In this document: positions 48,018-58,255 of the stretch, in pieces
Layout of the letters: the number at the start of each line of letters is the position of its first letter
Position numbering within the stretch: position 1 is the first letter of the stretch
NCBI GenBank assembly: GCA_963721365.1
Contig: CAVRJE010000007.1
Location: forward strand, 124,001 to 188,000
Reading direction: 5' to 3'
Source of the DNA: CAIQPS01 sp963721365
GTDB taxonomy: Bacteria; Actinomycetota; Thermoleophilia; RBG-16-64-13
Length of the DNA: 64,000 bases
Notes under the pieces: model-generated
Told to the model about the DNA's origin: nothing
What the model saw: only the letters and a program-made list of their open reading frames with translations
Databases searched by the model: none
Translations under genes and position numbers: made by a program

Positions 48018-49064
48018 CTACACGCCCTTCCGCGAGCGCAGAAGATAGAGGAAGAACGGCCCCCCGACCGCGGCGGTGATGATGCCGACGGGGATCTCCG
48101 CGGGGGCTAGAGCCGTGCGGGCCACCGTATCGGCCGCGAGGAGCAGCAAGGCCCCGAACACGGCCGACGCCGGCAGCAGTCTGCGGTGATCGGGTCCCAC
48201 CAGGATGCGCATGATATGGGGCACCATCAGACCGATGAAGCCTATGAGTCCGGCGAAGGCCACAGCGGCCGCGGTGGTGAGCGAGGCGGCGATCATCAGG
48301 TTGCGGCGGGTGCGCTGCCCATCGACCCCCAGTTCCCGGGCCCGCTCCTCGCCCATGAGCAACAGGTTCAGCCTTCGCGACATCAGCATCATGTAGATGA
48401 AGCCTACCGCCACAACGGGCAAGACGATATAGACCTTGTTCCATGTGGCCGTCGTCAGACCTCCCATCAACCACACGACGACCGTGTGCAGGTCGCTCTC
48501 GGTGGCGACCATGAGGAACGACATGATCGCAGTCAGCGTGGACCCGACGGCCACGCCGGACAGGAGTAGGGAGGCGCCGGCAGTCTGTCCGGAGAAGGTG
48601 GCCAGACGGTAGACGACGAAGGCCGCGAGCGTGGCGCCGACGAAGGCCAGCAGGGGGAGGCCATAGATGCCGAGGCTCGTGAGGGGTCTGAAGACGATGG
48701 CGATGGTCGCCCCGAGGCCCGCTCCCGCAGAAACGCCAAGCAGGTAGGGCTCGGCCAGCGGGTTGCGGAAGACGCCCTGGAACGAGGCCCCGGCTGTGGA
48801 AAGGCCGACTCCGACGAGGAGGGCGAGAACGATCCGGGGCAGCCGGAGACTGAGGAGAAGACGCGGCGCCCAGTCGGGGTAGTCGCCGGTCGCATCCGCG
48901 CCGTGGACCAGGAGGCCTCCGATGGCCCGAAGAGCCTCGCCGACCGACAGGCCGGCCGCCCCGACGACCGCCGAAACGAGGACGACCACGACCAGCGCGG
49001 CCACCAGGGCCAACATGACCAGACGATAGGTCCTGCGGCGGTCGGCGCCGGCTATCACGTGCAC
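48018..49064 (-). CDS. btuC: FecCD-family ABC permease (BtuC-like)
   Basis: A 348-residue permease with about ten helices. Family motifs are LRLPRIVLALLVGVGLSTAG near residue 75, FQGVFRNPLAEPYLLGVSAG, and GFIGLMVPHIMRILVGPDHR near the C terminus. The family moves cobalamin, heme or siderophores; the cobalamin riboswitch upstream argues for B12. Frame intact. Confidence 0.92.
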   Translation of the reverse strand: MHVIAGADRRRTYRLVMLALVAALVVVVLVSAVVGAAGLSVGEALRAIGGLLVHGADATGDYPDWAPRLLLSLRLPRIVLALLVGVGLSTAGASFQGVFRNPLAEPYLLGVSAGAGLGATIAIVFRPLTSLGIYGLPLLAFVGATLAAFVVYRLATFSGQTAGASLLLSGVAVGSTLTAIMSFLMVATESDLHTVVVWLMGGLTTATWNKVYIVLPVVAVGFIYMMLMSRRLNLLLMGEERARELGVDGQRTRRNLMIAASLTTAAAVAFAGLIGFIGLMVPHIMRILVGPDHRRLLPASAVFGALLLLAADTVARTALAPAEIPVGIITAAVGGPFFLYLLRSRKGV

Positions 49065-49142
49065 TCCTCCTGTCCGCGCCGTCCGGCGCCCTGCTCCCCG
49101 AGCGCGGGGAGCAGGGCGCCAAGACCGGTCGCGAGACCGGGG

Positions 49143-50248
49143 CTAGAAGGCCCCCGGGTGAACGGCTTTGGCCAGCGCCTGGACGCCCTCACCTATCCGG
49201 GGCCCGGGCTGGGTGATCACCACGTCGTCGACGATGGAGACCGCCCCCTCCTTGACCGCGGTCAGATTGGCGAAGCGGGGATCGGAGGTGAACTCGTCGA
49301 CGCTCTTGTAGACGCTGCCCGGCAGCAGGATCACATCGGGGTCGGCCGCCACGAGCTGTTCGGGCGTGAACTGGAAGTAAGGCTGTCCGGCGGCCGGCGA
49401 ACCTGCCGTCGAACCGACGTTGGTGGCGCCCACCAGCTTGAGCAGCTCATCGACGAACGAGCCCTCGCCGGCGGTCCAGAGGGTGTTGTCGAGCGCGTAG
49501 AAGACTTTGGGGGAGAAATCGAGCTTCGAGGTGACGTCGGTCACGCCTTTGATCTGGGCCTTGATCGAATCGACCACTTCGGCCGCTTTGCCGGTCGCGC
49601 CGGTCGCCGCTCCCACCGTGGTGATGTTCGCGTAGATCTGGTCCAAGGTCATCGGGTTGAGGATCAGTACCGGTGCTCCCGCTGTCTGCACCGGGGCCAG
49701 GGCTTCCTCGTTGCCCGAATAGCCCACCACCAGGTCGGGGCTGAGAGCCATGATCGCCTCGGTATTCGCCTGGAAGTCGCCGATCTTGGCTATGCTCGCG
49801 GCCTCCGGAGGCTCCCCGGGCAGGGAGGTGGTTCCGACCACTCTGTCGCCCACTCCGAGCGCGAAGAGCGTCCAGGTATTGGCGGGGGCGGTGGACACGA
49901 TGCGCATGGGCTTGGTTTTGATCGTCGCACTGTTGCCGTTGTCGTCGGTCACCGTGACCGGGAAGGTCCCCTCGGCCGGTTGAGCGACGGTCGACGCGGT
50001 CGTTTCGGTCGGCGCCGCGGTGGTCGACGTCTCGGCGGGAGCCGCCGTGGAGGCGGTCGTGGCGGGCGAGGCGGTCGTTTCGGTGACGTCGTGCCCGACC
50101 CGCACCCGGCGAGAAGCAGGGCGCTGCTCAGAAGCAGCATCAGGACCACAAGCAACGCGAGTGGGACGAAGGGTAGGTGGGTGCGCCGCCGCGAAGGTGG
50201 CAGGTCTGGCCCCGCCGTGGAACGGCGTGGCCTCGGATGTCCGGTCAT
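49143..50248 (-). CDS. btuF: Cobalamin-binding lipoprotein (BtuF-like, N-terminal frame break)
   Basis: Lipoprotein signal: VLMLLLSSALLLAGCGSG with lipobox LAGC. The frame breaks near 50100, inside a Thr/Ala-rich linker, and the body continues TVTDDNGNSATIKTKPMRIV, VVGTTSLPGEPPEAASIAKI (class III solute-binding fold), LVVGYSGNEEAL and VILLPGSVYKSVDEF. ATG 50248 is just downstream of the riboswitch. It captures B12 outside the membrane and passes it to BtuC. Confidence 0.87.
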
Positions 50249-50399
50249 GCGGACTCCTTTCGGTTCGACATATGGTCAAGGCCCGCAAGATGGTGGAGAG
50301 CAGGTTGGCTACTCCCCGGCCTGACCACGCGACGGTCGAACCGAGTTGGCGCCCTGGGACATCAGGGCGGAGTCGCTCTCTCCACGGAAAGCGTCTGCT

Positions 50400-50572
50400 C
50401 CTCCTCCGTAGCAGGTATCTGGCTCCCGAGAACCCGCCGCCCGCCCGGCGCCGCCTTTCGGCGGGCCGTCGCTGGCGAGCAGGAACCCCGGTTACAGTGG
50501 CGGGACCGCGCCGGCTTCTCACCGGCTTCCCTCTCGGCCTCGGCGTACCGAGGCCTGACTGCGGAGGCACCA
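50400..50572 (-). promoter_or_regulatory. Cobalamin riboswitch
   Basis: Read on the minus strand, the conserved parts appear in order: GGTGCC at the 5' end, AGGGAAGCCGGTGAGAAGCC, the core GGTCCCGCCACTGTAACCGG, and the B12 box GGAGCCAGATACCTGC. Long GC helices lie between. It ends about 150 bases before btuF and should repress the importer when adenosyl- or methylcobalamin is plentiful. A TGCTAAAGT (minus, about 50592-50600) could be its extended -10. Confidence 0.93.
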
Positions 50573-50655
50573 TGCTTGCAGGGCGGACTTTAGCACCCGA
50601 AGGGCGCGGAGTCCATGCGGGAGCGCCGTCGCTGGCAGTTTGGTACGCTGGTCCC

Positions 50656-50965
50656 GTGAGAAGCTCGGTCAGCATAGTGTTGTTCTTCCTCTTGAGCGGT
50701 TTCTTCCTTGCCCTCCTGGTGGGCGCGATAGAGCGGAACCGCAAACTGCTCGGGATCGCCGGGGCCTGCCTGGTAGTCCTGGTCTGCATCATCGTGTTCG
50801 TCAAACCGGTGCAGTTGCCGTCGCTCTCGGAATTGGTGCACAAGACGACGACCACGACTTCGACGACGACCGGGTCGAGCGGGGCGCCGACCGCAACGCC
50901 GGGCGCGCTCGCCACGACGCGAGGCGCCGGGCACGAGTTCCACCGGCGCGGCGTCGGGCTACTAG
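50656..50965 (+). CDS. Small membrane protein with Thr/Ser-rich tail (frame break)
   Basis: GTG 50656 opens a protein with two hydrophobic segments (SIVLFFLLSGFFLALLVGAI and LLGIAGACLVVLVCIIVFV) and a low-complexity Thr/Ser/Gly/Ala tail after HKTTTTTSTTTGSSG. Read straight, the frame has no stop and merges with purM. One indel near 50925 restores a matching composition (GTSSTGAASGY) and TAG at 50963-50965. No family is recognised. It sits directly before purM, divergent from the B12 operon. Confidence 0.5.
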
Positions 50966-51033
50966 AGCGGAGGTGGCGCTTGTTCGATAGGCCCGACAAC
51001 GTCTTCCCCATCCACTCCGAGCACTCGGTGGAC

Positions 51034-52063
51034 ATGAGCTACCGGCAGGCTGGGGTGGACATCGAGGCTGGGGAGGAGGCCGTCCGTCTGCATCAAGGCC
51101 GACGCGGAGAGCACTTACATCCCCGGGGTGCTTGGTTCCATCGGGGGCTTCGCCGGGATGTTCCAGCTTCCCAGCGGCCTGCAGGACCCCGTGCTGGTCA
51201 CGTCCACCGACGGCGTCGGCACCAAGCTCCTGCTCGCGCAGGAGACCGGCCGGCTGGACACTGTCGGTATCGACCTGGTAGCGATGTCGGTCAACGACGT
51301 TCTCACGGTCGGGGCCCGCCCCATCCTCTTCCTCGACTACGTCGCCGTCGGCCGTCTGCTGCCCGCCGAGATGGCGCGGATCGTCGCCGGCGTGGCCGAG
51401 GGCTGCCGCCAGGCGGGTTGCGCGCTCGTCGGTGGCGAGATGGCGGAGATGCCCGGGCTCTACTCTCCGGGAGAATTCGACGTGGCCGGCTTCTGCGTCG
51501 GTCTGGCAGAGCGGAACAAGCTGATCGACGGTTCCACTGTGGAGGAGGGCGACGCCGTCCTCGGTCTCGCTTCCAGCGGCTTCCACTCCAACGGCTACTC
51601 GCTGGTCCGGAAGGTGCTGGAGGTCAACGACCTGCGACCGGGCGACCGCTTCCCCCATATGTCGGAGACGATCGCGGACAGCCTGCTGCTTCCCACTCGC
51701 ATCTACGTCCGCAGCGTGCTGCGGCTGCTCGACGAAGGCGTGCCGGTGAGGGGAATGGCGCACATCACCGGAGGCGGCATGATCGGGAACCTGTCCCGGG
51801 TGATCCCCGACGGCCTCTCCGCCCGCCTTCACTTCGCGCACTGGAAGATCCCGCCGATGTTTCGGGCTATCCAGCACCTCGGCGATATCTCCGACGAGGA
51901 GATGTTCGCCACCTTCAACATGGGCGTCGGCTACGTGCTGATCGTCCCCGAGCGCTCAATATCGCACGCGAGTGAGTTGCTGGCCCAAGGGGGCGAAGAA
52001 GTGATCGAGCTGGGCGAGATAGCTGCCGGTCCGGCCAAAGTGACACTGGGAGGTCTACTGTGA
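51034..52063 (+). CDS. purM: Phosphoribosylformylglycinamidine cyclo-ligase (frame break)
   Basis: PurM forms AIR from FGAM and ATP. Start MSYRQAGVDIEAGEEAV, then after an indel near 51090 IKADAESTYIPGVLGSIGGF, followed by VTSTDGVGTKLLLAQETGR, GCALVGGEMAEMPGLYSPGE and GLASSGFHSNGYSLVRKVL. About 343 residues across the break. Its stop overlaps purN. Confidence 0.93.
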
Positions 52064-52864
52064 TGGCGAGCCCAGACGGCGGTGCTCCCGGCGGTGCGGC
52101 ACCGCGCGAACCGGCCCCGGGTGAAGAGCCGGTCTTCCGTATCGCCGTGCTGGCCTCGGGAAGCGGATCCAACCTGCAGGCGATAATCGATCGGCTGCAC
52201 CGCCCTCTGTTCGAGGTGATCGATACCGACGAGGACGCGACCGGCGGAGCCGCCGAGCGGGTTCGGCGGCGACGACGTGCCGCTCGGCGACGCGCCGGCC
52301 GGGATGGCCGAGGCCGGAGGGGTCGACGTCCCGCGCATTGAGGTCGTTCTCGTGATCTGCGACATTCCCGGAGCCCGCGCTCTGGAGCGCGCGGAGCGGG
52401 CAGGCATCCGTACGGCGGTGATCCCCGTGGGTGACTTCAAGGATCGGGATGAGCACGAGCTGGCCCTGGTGACCAGGCTCTGCGAAGCCGAGCCCGACTT
52501 GGTGGTGCTCGCCGGATACATGCGGATCGTGTCGCCGTCGCTGCTCAAGGCCTTCCCCTGGCGGGTGATCAACCTGCACCCCGCGCTTCTGCCGGCGTTT
52601 CCGGGGACTCACTCCATCAGCGACGCGGTCCGCTACGGGGTCAAGGTCACCGGGGTGACGGTCCATTTCGTCGACCCGGGCGTCGACAGCGGCCCGGTGA
52701 TCGCGCAAGAGGCCGTGCGAGTGGAGGACGGAGATACGCCGGAGACTCTGGCGGCACGCATCCATGAGGTGGAGCACCGGTTGCTGCCGGCGACCATCCG
52801 CCTCATCGCGGCGGGGCGGGTGAAGCCGCCACTTCCGGGAAGCCGGGTGGTGCAGGTAGACTGA
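52063..52864 (+). CDS. purN: Phosphoribosylglycinamide formyltransferase (insertion, frame break)
   Basis: PurN formylates GAR using 10-formyl-THF. N terminus FRIAVLASGSGSNLQAIIDR, then an acidic Gly-rich stretch of about 45 residues not normally present between the first helix and the strand IEVVLVICDIPGARALE. Catalytic Asn/His/Asp regions are VINLHPALLPAFPGTHSI and VTVHFVDPGVDSGPVI. The frame breaks near 52260, inside the insertion. A Gly/Pro-rich leader of about 25 residues precedes the fold. TGATG overlap with purM. Confidence 0.9.
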
Positions 52865-52954
52865 GGGGCGGACTGAGGAACGGCTTGGGGGGCCGAAGGG
52901 CAATACGGGTAAAGAGAGCCGGGGTCGAAACCGGCGGTGAGGGAGGAGAAGACG

Positions 52955-54493
52955 GTGAAGGTCGCGCGGGCGCTGGTTTCGGTATCGGATAAGAAGGATC
53001 TCGAGTCCTTCGTGCGTGGTTTGGTCGAACTGGGGATCGAAGTGATCTCCACCGGAGGGACGGCCCGCCATCTGAAGGAGGCCGGGCTGCCGATCACCGG
53101 GATCTCCCAGGTCACCGGGTTCCCGGAGATCATGGACGGCCGGGTCAAGACCCTTCATCCGGCCATCCACGGCGGCATCCTCGCCGACCGGGATAGGCCC
53201 AGCCACATGAAGGCCATCGCGGAGTTGGGCATCAAGCCCATCGACCTGGTGGTCGTCAACCTCTACCCCTTCGAGGCGACCGTCGCCGTGCGCGGGGTGA
53301 GCGAAGAGGAGGCCATCGAGAACATCGACATCGGTGGTCCGACCATGGTCCGGGCGGCGGCGAAGAATTTCAGCGGCGTGGGCATCGTCACCGACCCGGC
53401 GGACTACGAGCCGGTGCTGGCGGAGCTCAAGGAGAACAAGGCGGAGCTGTCGTACGAGACACGGCGCAGTCTGGCTGCCAAGGCGTTCCACCACACCGCT
53501 CACTACGACTCGGCCATCGCCACCTGGTTCGGGGAACGGGAAGCGGATTTTCCCGAATACCTCATGCTCGACCTTGCCAAGGTCAACGACCTGCGTTACG
53601 GCGAGAACCCGCACCAACGGGCGGCCTGGTACTCGGCCGTCGGGGCGAACGGCGAACCGGCGGAGGGGTTGGAGCAACTCCACGGACAGCAACTGTCCTT
53701 CAACAACCTGCTGGATCTCGACGCAGCCCGGCGATGCCTGGACGAGTTCACCCTGCCCTGCTCGGTGGTTGTCAAGCACAACAACCCCTGCGGAGTGGCG
53801 GTCGCCGAGCATGCGGCTACAGCGTACGAGAAAGCTCTCTCCTGCGATCCGGTGTCGGCGTTCGGCGGCGTGATCGCCATCAACCGGGTTGTCGATGAAG
53901 CCCTTGCCCGGCTGCTTTCCACCAACTTCGTCGAAGTGCTGTGGGCGCCCGGCTACACCGAAGAGGCCATGGAGATCCTGACCGTCAAGAAGGACATCCG
54001 CATCCTCACCGGGCAGGTGAACCGCGACACCTGCGGCACCTTCGACATGAAACGGGTGTACGGCGGCATGCTCATCCAGGATTGGGACTGCGAAGTCGAC
54101 CAGCGCGACAACATGCACGTGGTCACCAGCCGGCACCCGACCGAAGAGGAGTGGGGCGACCTGCTCTTCGCCTGGCGGGTGGCGAAGCACACCAAGTCGA
54201 ACGCCATCATCCTGGTCAAGGACCTCATGACCATCGGCGTCGGCGCCGGGCAGATGAGCCGGGTAGACTCGGCCAACCTCGCCGTGGCCCGGGCCCGCTT
54301 CCCGCTGGCCGGATCGGCCGTCGCCTCAGACGCCTTCTTCCCGTTCCCGGATGCTCTCGAAGTGGCGGCGAACGCCGGAGCCACCTGCGTGATCCACCCA
54401 GGAGGCTCGATGCGGGACGACCAGTCGCTGGCCCTGGCCGAGGCCCGGGGGATGGCCATGGTGGTCACCGGACGGCGTCACTTCCGGCACTAA
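52955..54493 (+). CDS. purH: Bifunctional AICAR formyltransferase / IMP cyclohydrolase
   Basis: PurH completes IMP synthesis. The N-terminal IMPCH domain starts ARALVSVSDKKDLESFVRG with STGGTARHLKEAGLPITGIS. The formyltransferase half has VKHNNPCGVAVAEHA, DPVSAFGGVIAINR and the end GMAMVVTGRRHFRH. GTG 52955 after GAGGGAGGAGAAGAC is a better start than GTG 52937. 512 residues, intact. Confidence 0.97.
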   Translation: MKVARALVSVSDKKDLESFVRGLVELGIEVISTGGTARHLKEAGLPITGISQVTGFPEIMDGRVKTLHPAIHGGILADRDRPSHMKAIAELGIKPIDLVVVNLYPFEATVAVRGVSEEEAIENIDIGGPTMVRAAAKNFSGVGIVTDPADYEPVLAELKENKAELSYETRRSLAAKAFHHTAHYDSAIATWFGEREADFPEYLMLDLAKVNDLRYGENPHQRAAWYSAVGANGEPAEGLEQLHGQQLSFNNLLDLDAARRCLDEFTLPCSVVVKHNNPCGVAVAEHAATAYEKALSCDPVSAFGGVIAINRVVDEALARLLSTNFVEVLWAPGYTEEAMEILTVKKDIRILTGQVNRDTCGTFDMKRVYGGMLIQDWDCEVDQRDNMHVVTSRHPTEEEWGDLLFAWRVAKHTKSNAIILVKDLMTIGVGAGQMSRVDSANLAVARARFPLAGSAVASDAFFPFPDALEVAANAGATCVIHPGGSMRDDQSLALAEARGMAMVVTGRRHFRH

Positions 54494-54789
54494 GAGCGCA
54501 AGGAGACATAGCGGTCCCTTCCGGCTGCGCACAAAAGCCTGTGCGACTCCTCCCTGGGACCCCTATGCCCCCTTGGCCCTTGCTGCCAGCAGCATCGGGC
54601 CCGCTTCCGCGGTAGTTGGGCCGGCTTCGCAGGCCCCTCTTCCAATGCCGGACCACCTGATTGCTCCGCTCTTTGAGGGGCTTGCCCGGCTCTCCTTTCG
54701 CTCCAAAGCGGAGTACCGTTCGCCGCCTCCGGAGGGCGGGATCGCCCGGCCTCTACTGAAAGTTGACGGCTTCGCTTGCCGGCCGCTGT
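54494..54789. other. Intergenic stretch between convergent purH and amidohydrolase genes
   Basis: About 300 GC-rich bases with no supported gene. Several short imperfect inverted repeats are visible, but no hairpin with a T-run, so I cannot call a terminator. Confidence 0.5.
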
Positions 54790-55810
54790 CTACAGGTCCA
54801 TTCCGATGGAGGCCGCCGTGCCCCAGTACAACTGCTCCCTCTCGGCGTCGCTCATGGGCTGGGCGTCCAGGAAGTCGGTGCACATCTTCATGTCCTCGAA
54901 GGGGTAGTCGCTGCCGATGACCATCCGGCCCGCGCCCATGGCCGTCACCGTGCAGGCGAGGGCCGCGGGGGAGTAGTTGCCGCTCGTCGAGGCGAGGAAG
55001 TTGTCGCGCAGATACTCGCTGGGCATCCGCTTGAGCACCGGAGCCACCGCCGGGTCGGGGCGCACGTGGCCCTGGAGGTAGGGGCGATCGACCCGGTCGA
55101 ACATGAACGGCAGGCCTTCGGCGTAGTGGCCGAGGATGATCTGCAGCTTCGGGAACACGTCGAAGACGCCGCCGATGATCAGGCGCATGGCCACGAGCGC
55201 AGTCTCGGCTCCGAAACCGAAGCTCGGTCCGGCCAGGGCCATCCCGTAGGTCTGGAACTCCTTGATGATGGGCCAGGTGGGGTGGAGGTAGACCGGCACG
55301 CCCAACTCCTCGGCCTTGGCGAGCACAGGCCAGTAGCGCTTTTCGTCGATGTACGAGTCGCCGAAGTTGGAGTGCGTGTTCCAGCCCCGGAAGCCCAGCT
55401 CCTTGACGCAGCTCTCGAGCTCTTTCGCAGCTCCGTCGGCGTCCTTTGGGGCCAGCGTGGCGTAGCCCAGGTAGCGGTCGGGGTGTCTGTCGATGGCCTC
55501 GGCAAGAGCGTCGTTCGTCGCCTTGGCGACCTTCGTGCCCAGAGAGGGCTCGAACGGCTCGGTGCCGGGGGCGGCCAGGGAGAGGACGGTCACGTCGATG
55601 CCTGCTTCGTCGAGCAGCGCGATGCGTCCCTCGTCGAGGTCGAGGAGCTTGTCGAGCAGCCCGTAGCCCAGGTGAGAGCCGGGCGCGGGATGCAGCCGGT
55701 ACTTCGTGGCCGGATCGTCGGTCAGCCGGGGATAACCGTGCGTTCTTGCGCAGCGCGTCCACCCAGGCCTCCGACGCGAAATGGTTCTCGGTATCGATCC
55801 TCTTGACCAC
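54790..55810 (-). CDS. Amidohydrolase-2 family enzyme (ACMSD/gamma-resorcylate decarboxylase-like, frame break)
   Basis: About 340 residues of a metal-dependent TIM-barrel hydrolase or decarboxylase. N terminus KRIDTENHFAS (family EHF-like strand), then after a break near 55735 LTDDPATKYRLHP, VYLHPTWPI, IILGHYAEGLPFMFDRVDRP and MVIGSDYPFEDM. These match the ACMSD-type subgroup, which acts on aromatic carboxylates. GTG 55810 follows GGGGGGACC. The first motif has one His rather than HxH, which also occurs in the decarboxylases. Substrate unknown. Confidence 0.83.
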
Positions 55811-55850
55811 GACGGGTCCCCCCTTTGCGCGACGTACGGACCGGCCGAGA

Positions 55851-56577
55851 CTACCTCATGACCATCCGGTCGAGCAACCCGAAGAGCATATCCCGGCAGG
55901 CGTCGAAGGGAGCGTCGGGCGCGAGCAGGTCCTCGCGCGGAGACACCCAGGGGCCGCGCGCCACGTCCGGGCGAGCGGGCAGGTTTCCGCCGGCGGCCTG
56001 CACCAGTTCCCCCAGCGTCTCCCGGGTCTCCTCCAGGTGGAACTGCAACCCGACGACCCGCCCACTGTCGAATGCGAAGGCCTGGTTCGGCACGGCCTCG
56101 GAGAAAGCCGCGTGAGTGGCCCCAGGCGGTATGGAGAAGGTGTCGCCGTGCCACTGCAGCGTGGTGAAGCGATCGGGGAAGTCGGCGAAGACCTCCAGCC
56201 GCCGGCCCGCCTCGGTGAGCTCCACCGGATGCCAGCCGATCTCCTCGTAGCGGCGCCCGCGTCACCTCGCCTCCCAGCACGTCGGCGATGAGCTGCGCTC
56301 CCAGGCAGATGCCGAGCGCCGCCCTTCCCCTGCCGATGCAGGCGCGGATGAAGTCCTTCTCGGCGGCGAGCCACCGGTATTCGTCGACCTCGTAGACGTT
56401 CATCGGCCCGCCCATGATCACGAGCAGGTCGACGCCCTCAGGGTCGGGCAGACCGGCGGCGGCGGATGGGTCGGCGAACATCGGCGTTCCCGAGAGCTCG
56501 TGCCCCCGGATCTTCGCCCAGTCCTGGATGGAGCCGATGCCCTCGTAGGGGACGTGCTGAAGGTAATGAACATGCAC
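55851..56577 (-). CDS. Class I glutamine amidotransferase (frame break)
   Basis: A stand-alone GATase1 protein of the GMP-synthase-like/YfeJ type. It begins VHVHYLQHVPYEGIGSIQDW, with DLLVIMGGPMNVYEVDEY, the nucleophile region ALGICLGAQLIADVLGGEV, and the His region VVGLQFHLEETRETL. The frame breaks near 56240, between GGEVTRA and HPVELTEAGRR. GTG 56577 is a likely but unproven start. The acceptor of the ammonia is not evident. It is followed 40 bases later by the amidohydrolase gene. Confidence 0.83.
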
Positions 56578-56599
56578 GAACAGAGTCTGCTCCAGCTCG

Positions 56600-57622
56600 A
56601 GATCGGTGCGTCGCGGCACTGGCCGGCCTCGCCTGGCGGCCCGCCGATCCTGCCCGCTCGGCGCGGCGCGCCTCGCGGGCCTCGAGCACCAGCCGCCGGT
56701 CGTCGAGGTCGAACTCCCTCTCGGCGGTCCGGATCGCCGCGCATCTTCTCGCGGGCGTTCTCCAGCATCGTTCTTGTAGTACTTGAAGTGCCAGCCCATG
56801 TGGAAGAGGGAGATGAAGCGTCATCGCGATCCCGGCTTCCACGTGCCAGAAGAGCAGGTCGACGGGGATGCTGAAGGGCAGCGTGTAGTCGAGCTGGATG
56901 GCGAGCATCGTGCCGAAGATGCCGGTGATCAGGAAGGTGGCCGAGCAGCATGCAGGTTCCAGATCTTGCGGTGCGTGGCCATGCCGGATGCGCTTGGTCT
57001 TGTAGAGGAGGAAGCTGGCGCCGTAGATGAGGATGAAGCCGAGAGCGATGGGGCTCACCAGGTAGTGGGTGAGGAAGCCGCCATCCGGTGTCCGGTCGAC
57101 CGCTACGTCCGGTGACGGCCACGGTGGCCGCGGCCGCTTCGATGGCCGCGAGGCCGCCGCTACCGCTGGAGCGGGGTCGTGGTGGACGTGGTCGTCGGGG
57201 TGGCGCCGGCGGCGAGCACCGCGGCGCTGCCGCCGGCCAGGGCCAGCGGACGCGGAAGCTGTCGCCGGAGTCGGTCGGCCGTGGCGGTGACGCCGCACGC
57301 TGAGGCAGGCGCCGCACCCGGCGCAGGGGCCGAGCGGGCAGTCGCCCGTGGGCGGTTCACCGGTGGTGGTGGTGACGGCCAAGGGCCGTGGTGGTGGTCG
57401 TCTGATCTGCCGGGGTTCGACTGGGACAGGTCGCAGATGCCGTCGCTGTTGGTGTCGACGTAGCGCCGGCAGGCGCCCGGATACGGATCGTTCACGAGGC
57501 CCTTGGGGACAGTTGTCCCAGGCCAGCGCGCCGGAGGGGAACGCCATACCGTAGACGAAGGTGAAGAGTGCCAGGCTGAAGACGGTGGCCAGGACGGCGA
57601 TCTTCCTCTTGCGATGCTCCAT
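56600..57622 (-). CDS. b-type-cytochrome-like membrane protein with Ca-type loop and Cys cluster (many frame breaks)
   Basis: ATG 57622 starts a signal-like helix (VLATVFSLALFTFVYGMAFP). Pieces in successive frames then give a D-x-N-x-D-G-type calcium loop (YVDTNSDGICDLSQ), a Thr-rich linker, a Cys cluster GDCPLGPCAGCGACLS, and three membrane helices including YLVSPIALGFILIYGASFLL, HRKIWNLHMLLGHL, LITGIFGTMLAIQLDY and WHVEAGIAM, with histidines placed as heme ligands (DUF4405/FdnI-like). A charged helical tail ends near 56600. At least five frame breaks lie at 56760-57500, so both boundaries and the exact product are approximate. Confidence 0.55.
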
Positions 57623-57851
57623 GCTCAGGACCTTTGCGTCGGGGGCCACCTCGCGGCGCCGGCCCGTCCATCTCGGCCGCGTCTCGAAGGCGTCGACCCT
57701 GGTTGACGGTTCCGATGCGTATCCGGGGGTAAGGCGCGTAAGCCCCAGATTAGCTGGAGCCAGTATGGGGGGCAGGATACGCAGCGGTCAAGGGGGGGTG
57801 ACGATCCGGTAATCCGAAACGCAAATCGGACCGCCAAACGGCCGGTTTTCG

Positions 57852-57881
57852 TTGACACCGAGAGAGGGCGAGGGCTACAAT
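57852..57881 (+). promoter_or_regulatory. Sigma70 promoter of tRNA-Lys
   Basis: TTGACA (57852-57857, consensus) and TACAAT (57876-57881) are separated by 18 bases and end 17 bases before the mature tRNA. Confidence 0.8.
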
Positions 57882-57898
57882 CCTAACCCTTGCTATGA

Positions 57899-57971
57899 GG
57901 GCCGTTAGCTCAGTTGGTAGAGCACCGGACTTTTAATCCGATGGTCGATGGTTCGAGTCCATCACGGCTCA
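57899..57971 (+). tRNA. tRNA-Lys (anticodon TTT)
   Basis: 73 bases fold as a full cloverleaf: acceptor GGGCCGT/ACGGCTC (one G-U), D arm GCTC...GAGC, anticodon loop CTTTTAA and T arm GATGG-TTCGAGT-CCATC. One C-A mismatch tops the anticodon stem. CCA is not encoded. Confidence 0.96.
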
Positions 57972-57980
57972 TTAGAAAAG

Positions 57981-58003
57981 CCCCGCATTTGCGGGGTTTT
58001 TGT
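57981..58003 (+). terminator. Rho-independent terminator after tRNA-Lys
   Basis: CCCCGC-ATTT-GCGGGG (57981-57996) is a perfect 6-bp GC stem followed by TTTTTGTTT. Confidence 0.93.
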
Positions 58004-58043
58004 TTGGCGCTGAGAGGGGCTCAGAGCCTCGAGCGCAACGCCA

Positions 58044-58063
58044 TTTGCAAACATTTTGCAAAC
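58044..58063. repeat. Two tandem TTTGCAAAC copies, 11-bp period
   Basis: TTTGCAAAC occurs at 58044-58052 and 58055-58063. Such closely spaced repeats beside a tRNA 3' end resemble arm-type or core sites used by tyrosine recombinases, but no integrase gene is seen here. Confidence 0.45.
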
Positions 58064-58103
58064 GGAACCGTACTGTGCGGTCCCGGTACATACTTTCCAC
58101 ATT

Positions 58104-58181
58104 GGCTCCGGTAGCTATGTGACACTTCGGGACGCGGCTCCGGTACCTGGGCGACACTGGCTCCGGTACCCATGTGACACT
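58104..58181. repeat. Three direct 23-bp repeats at IS left end
   Basis: Copies start at 58104, 58136 and 58159, each beginning GGCTCCGGTA and ending GACACT. The unequal spacing (32 and 23 bases) suggests separate transposase binding sites rather than one simple terminal repeat. Confidence 0.85.
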
Positions 58182-58255
58182 TTCCCGGTCTCTGCCTCCG
58201 GTCCCAATTCCTCCGATACGGTCAGAAATGGCTCTCATCGGGGGAGGTCGACACC

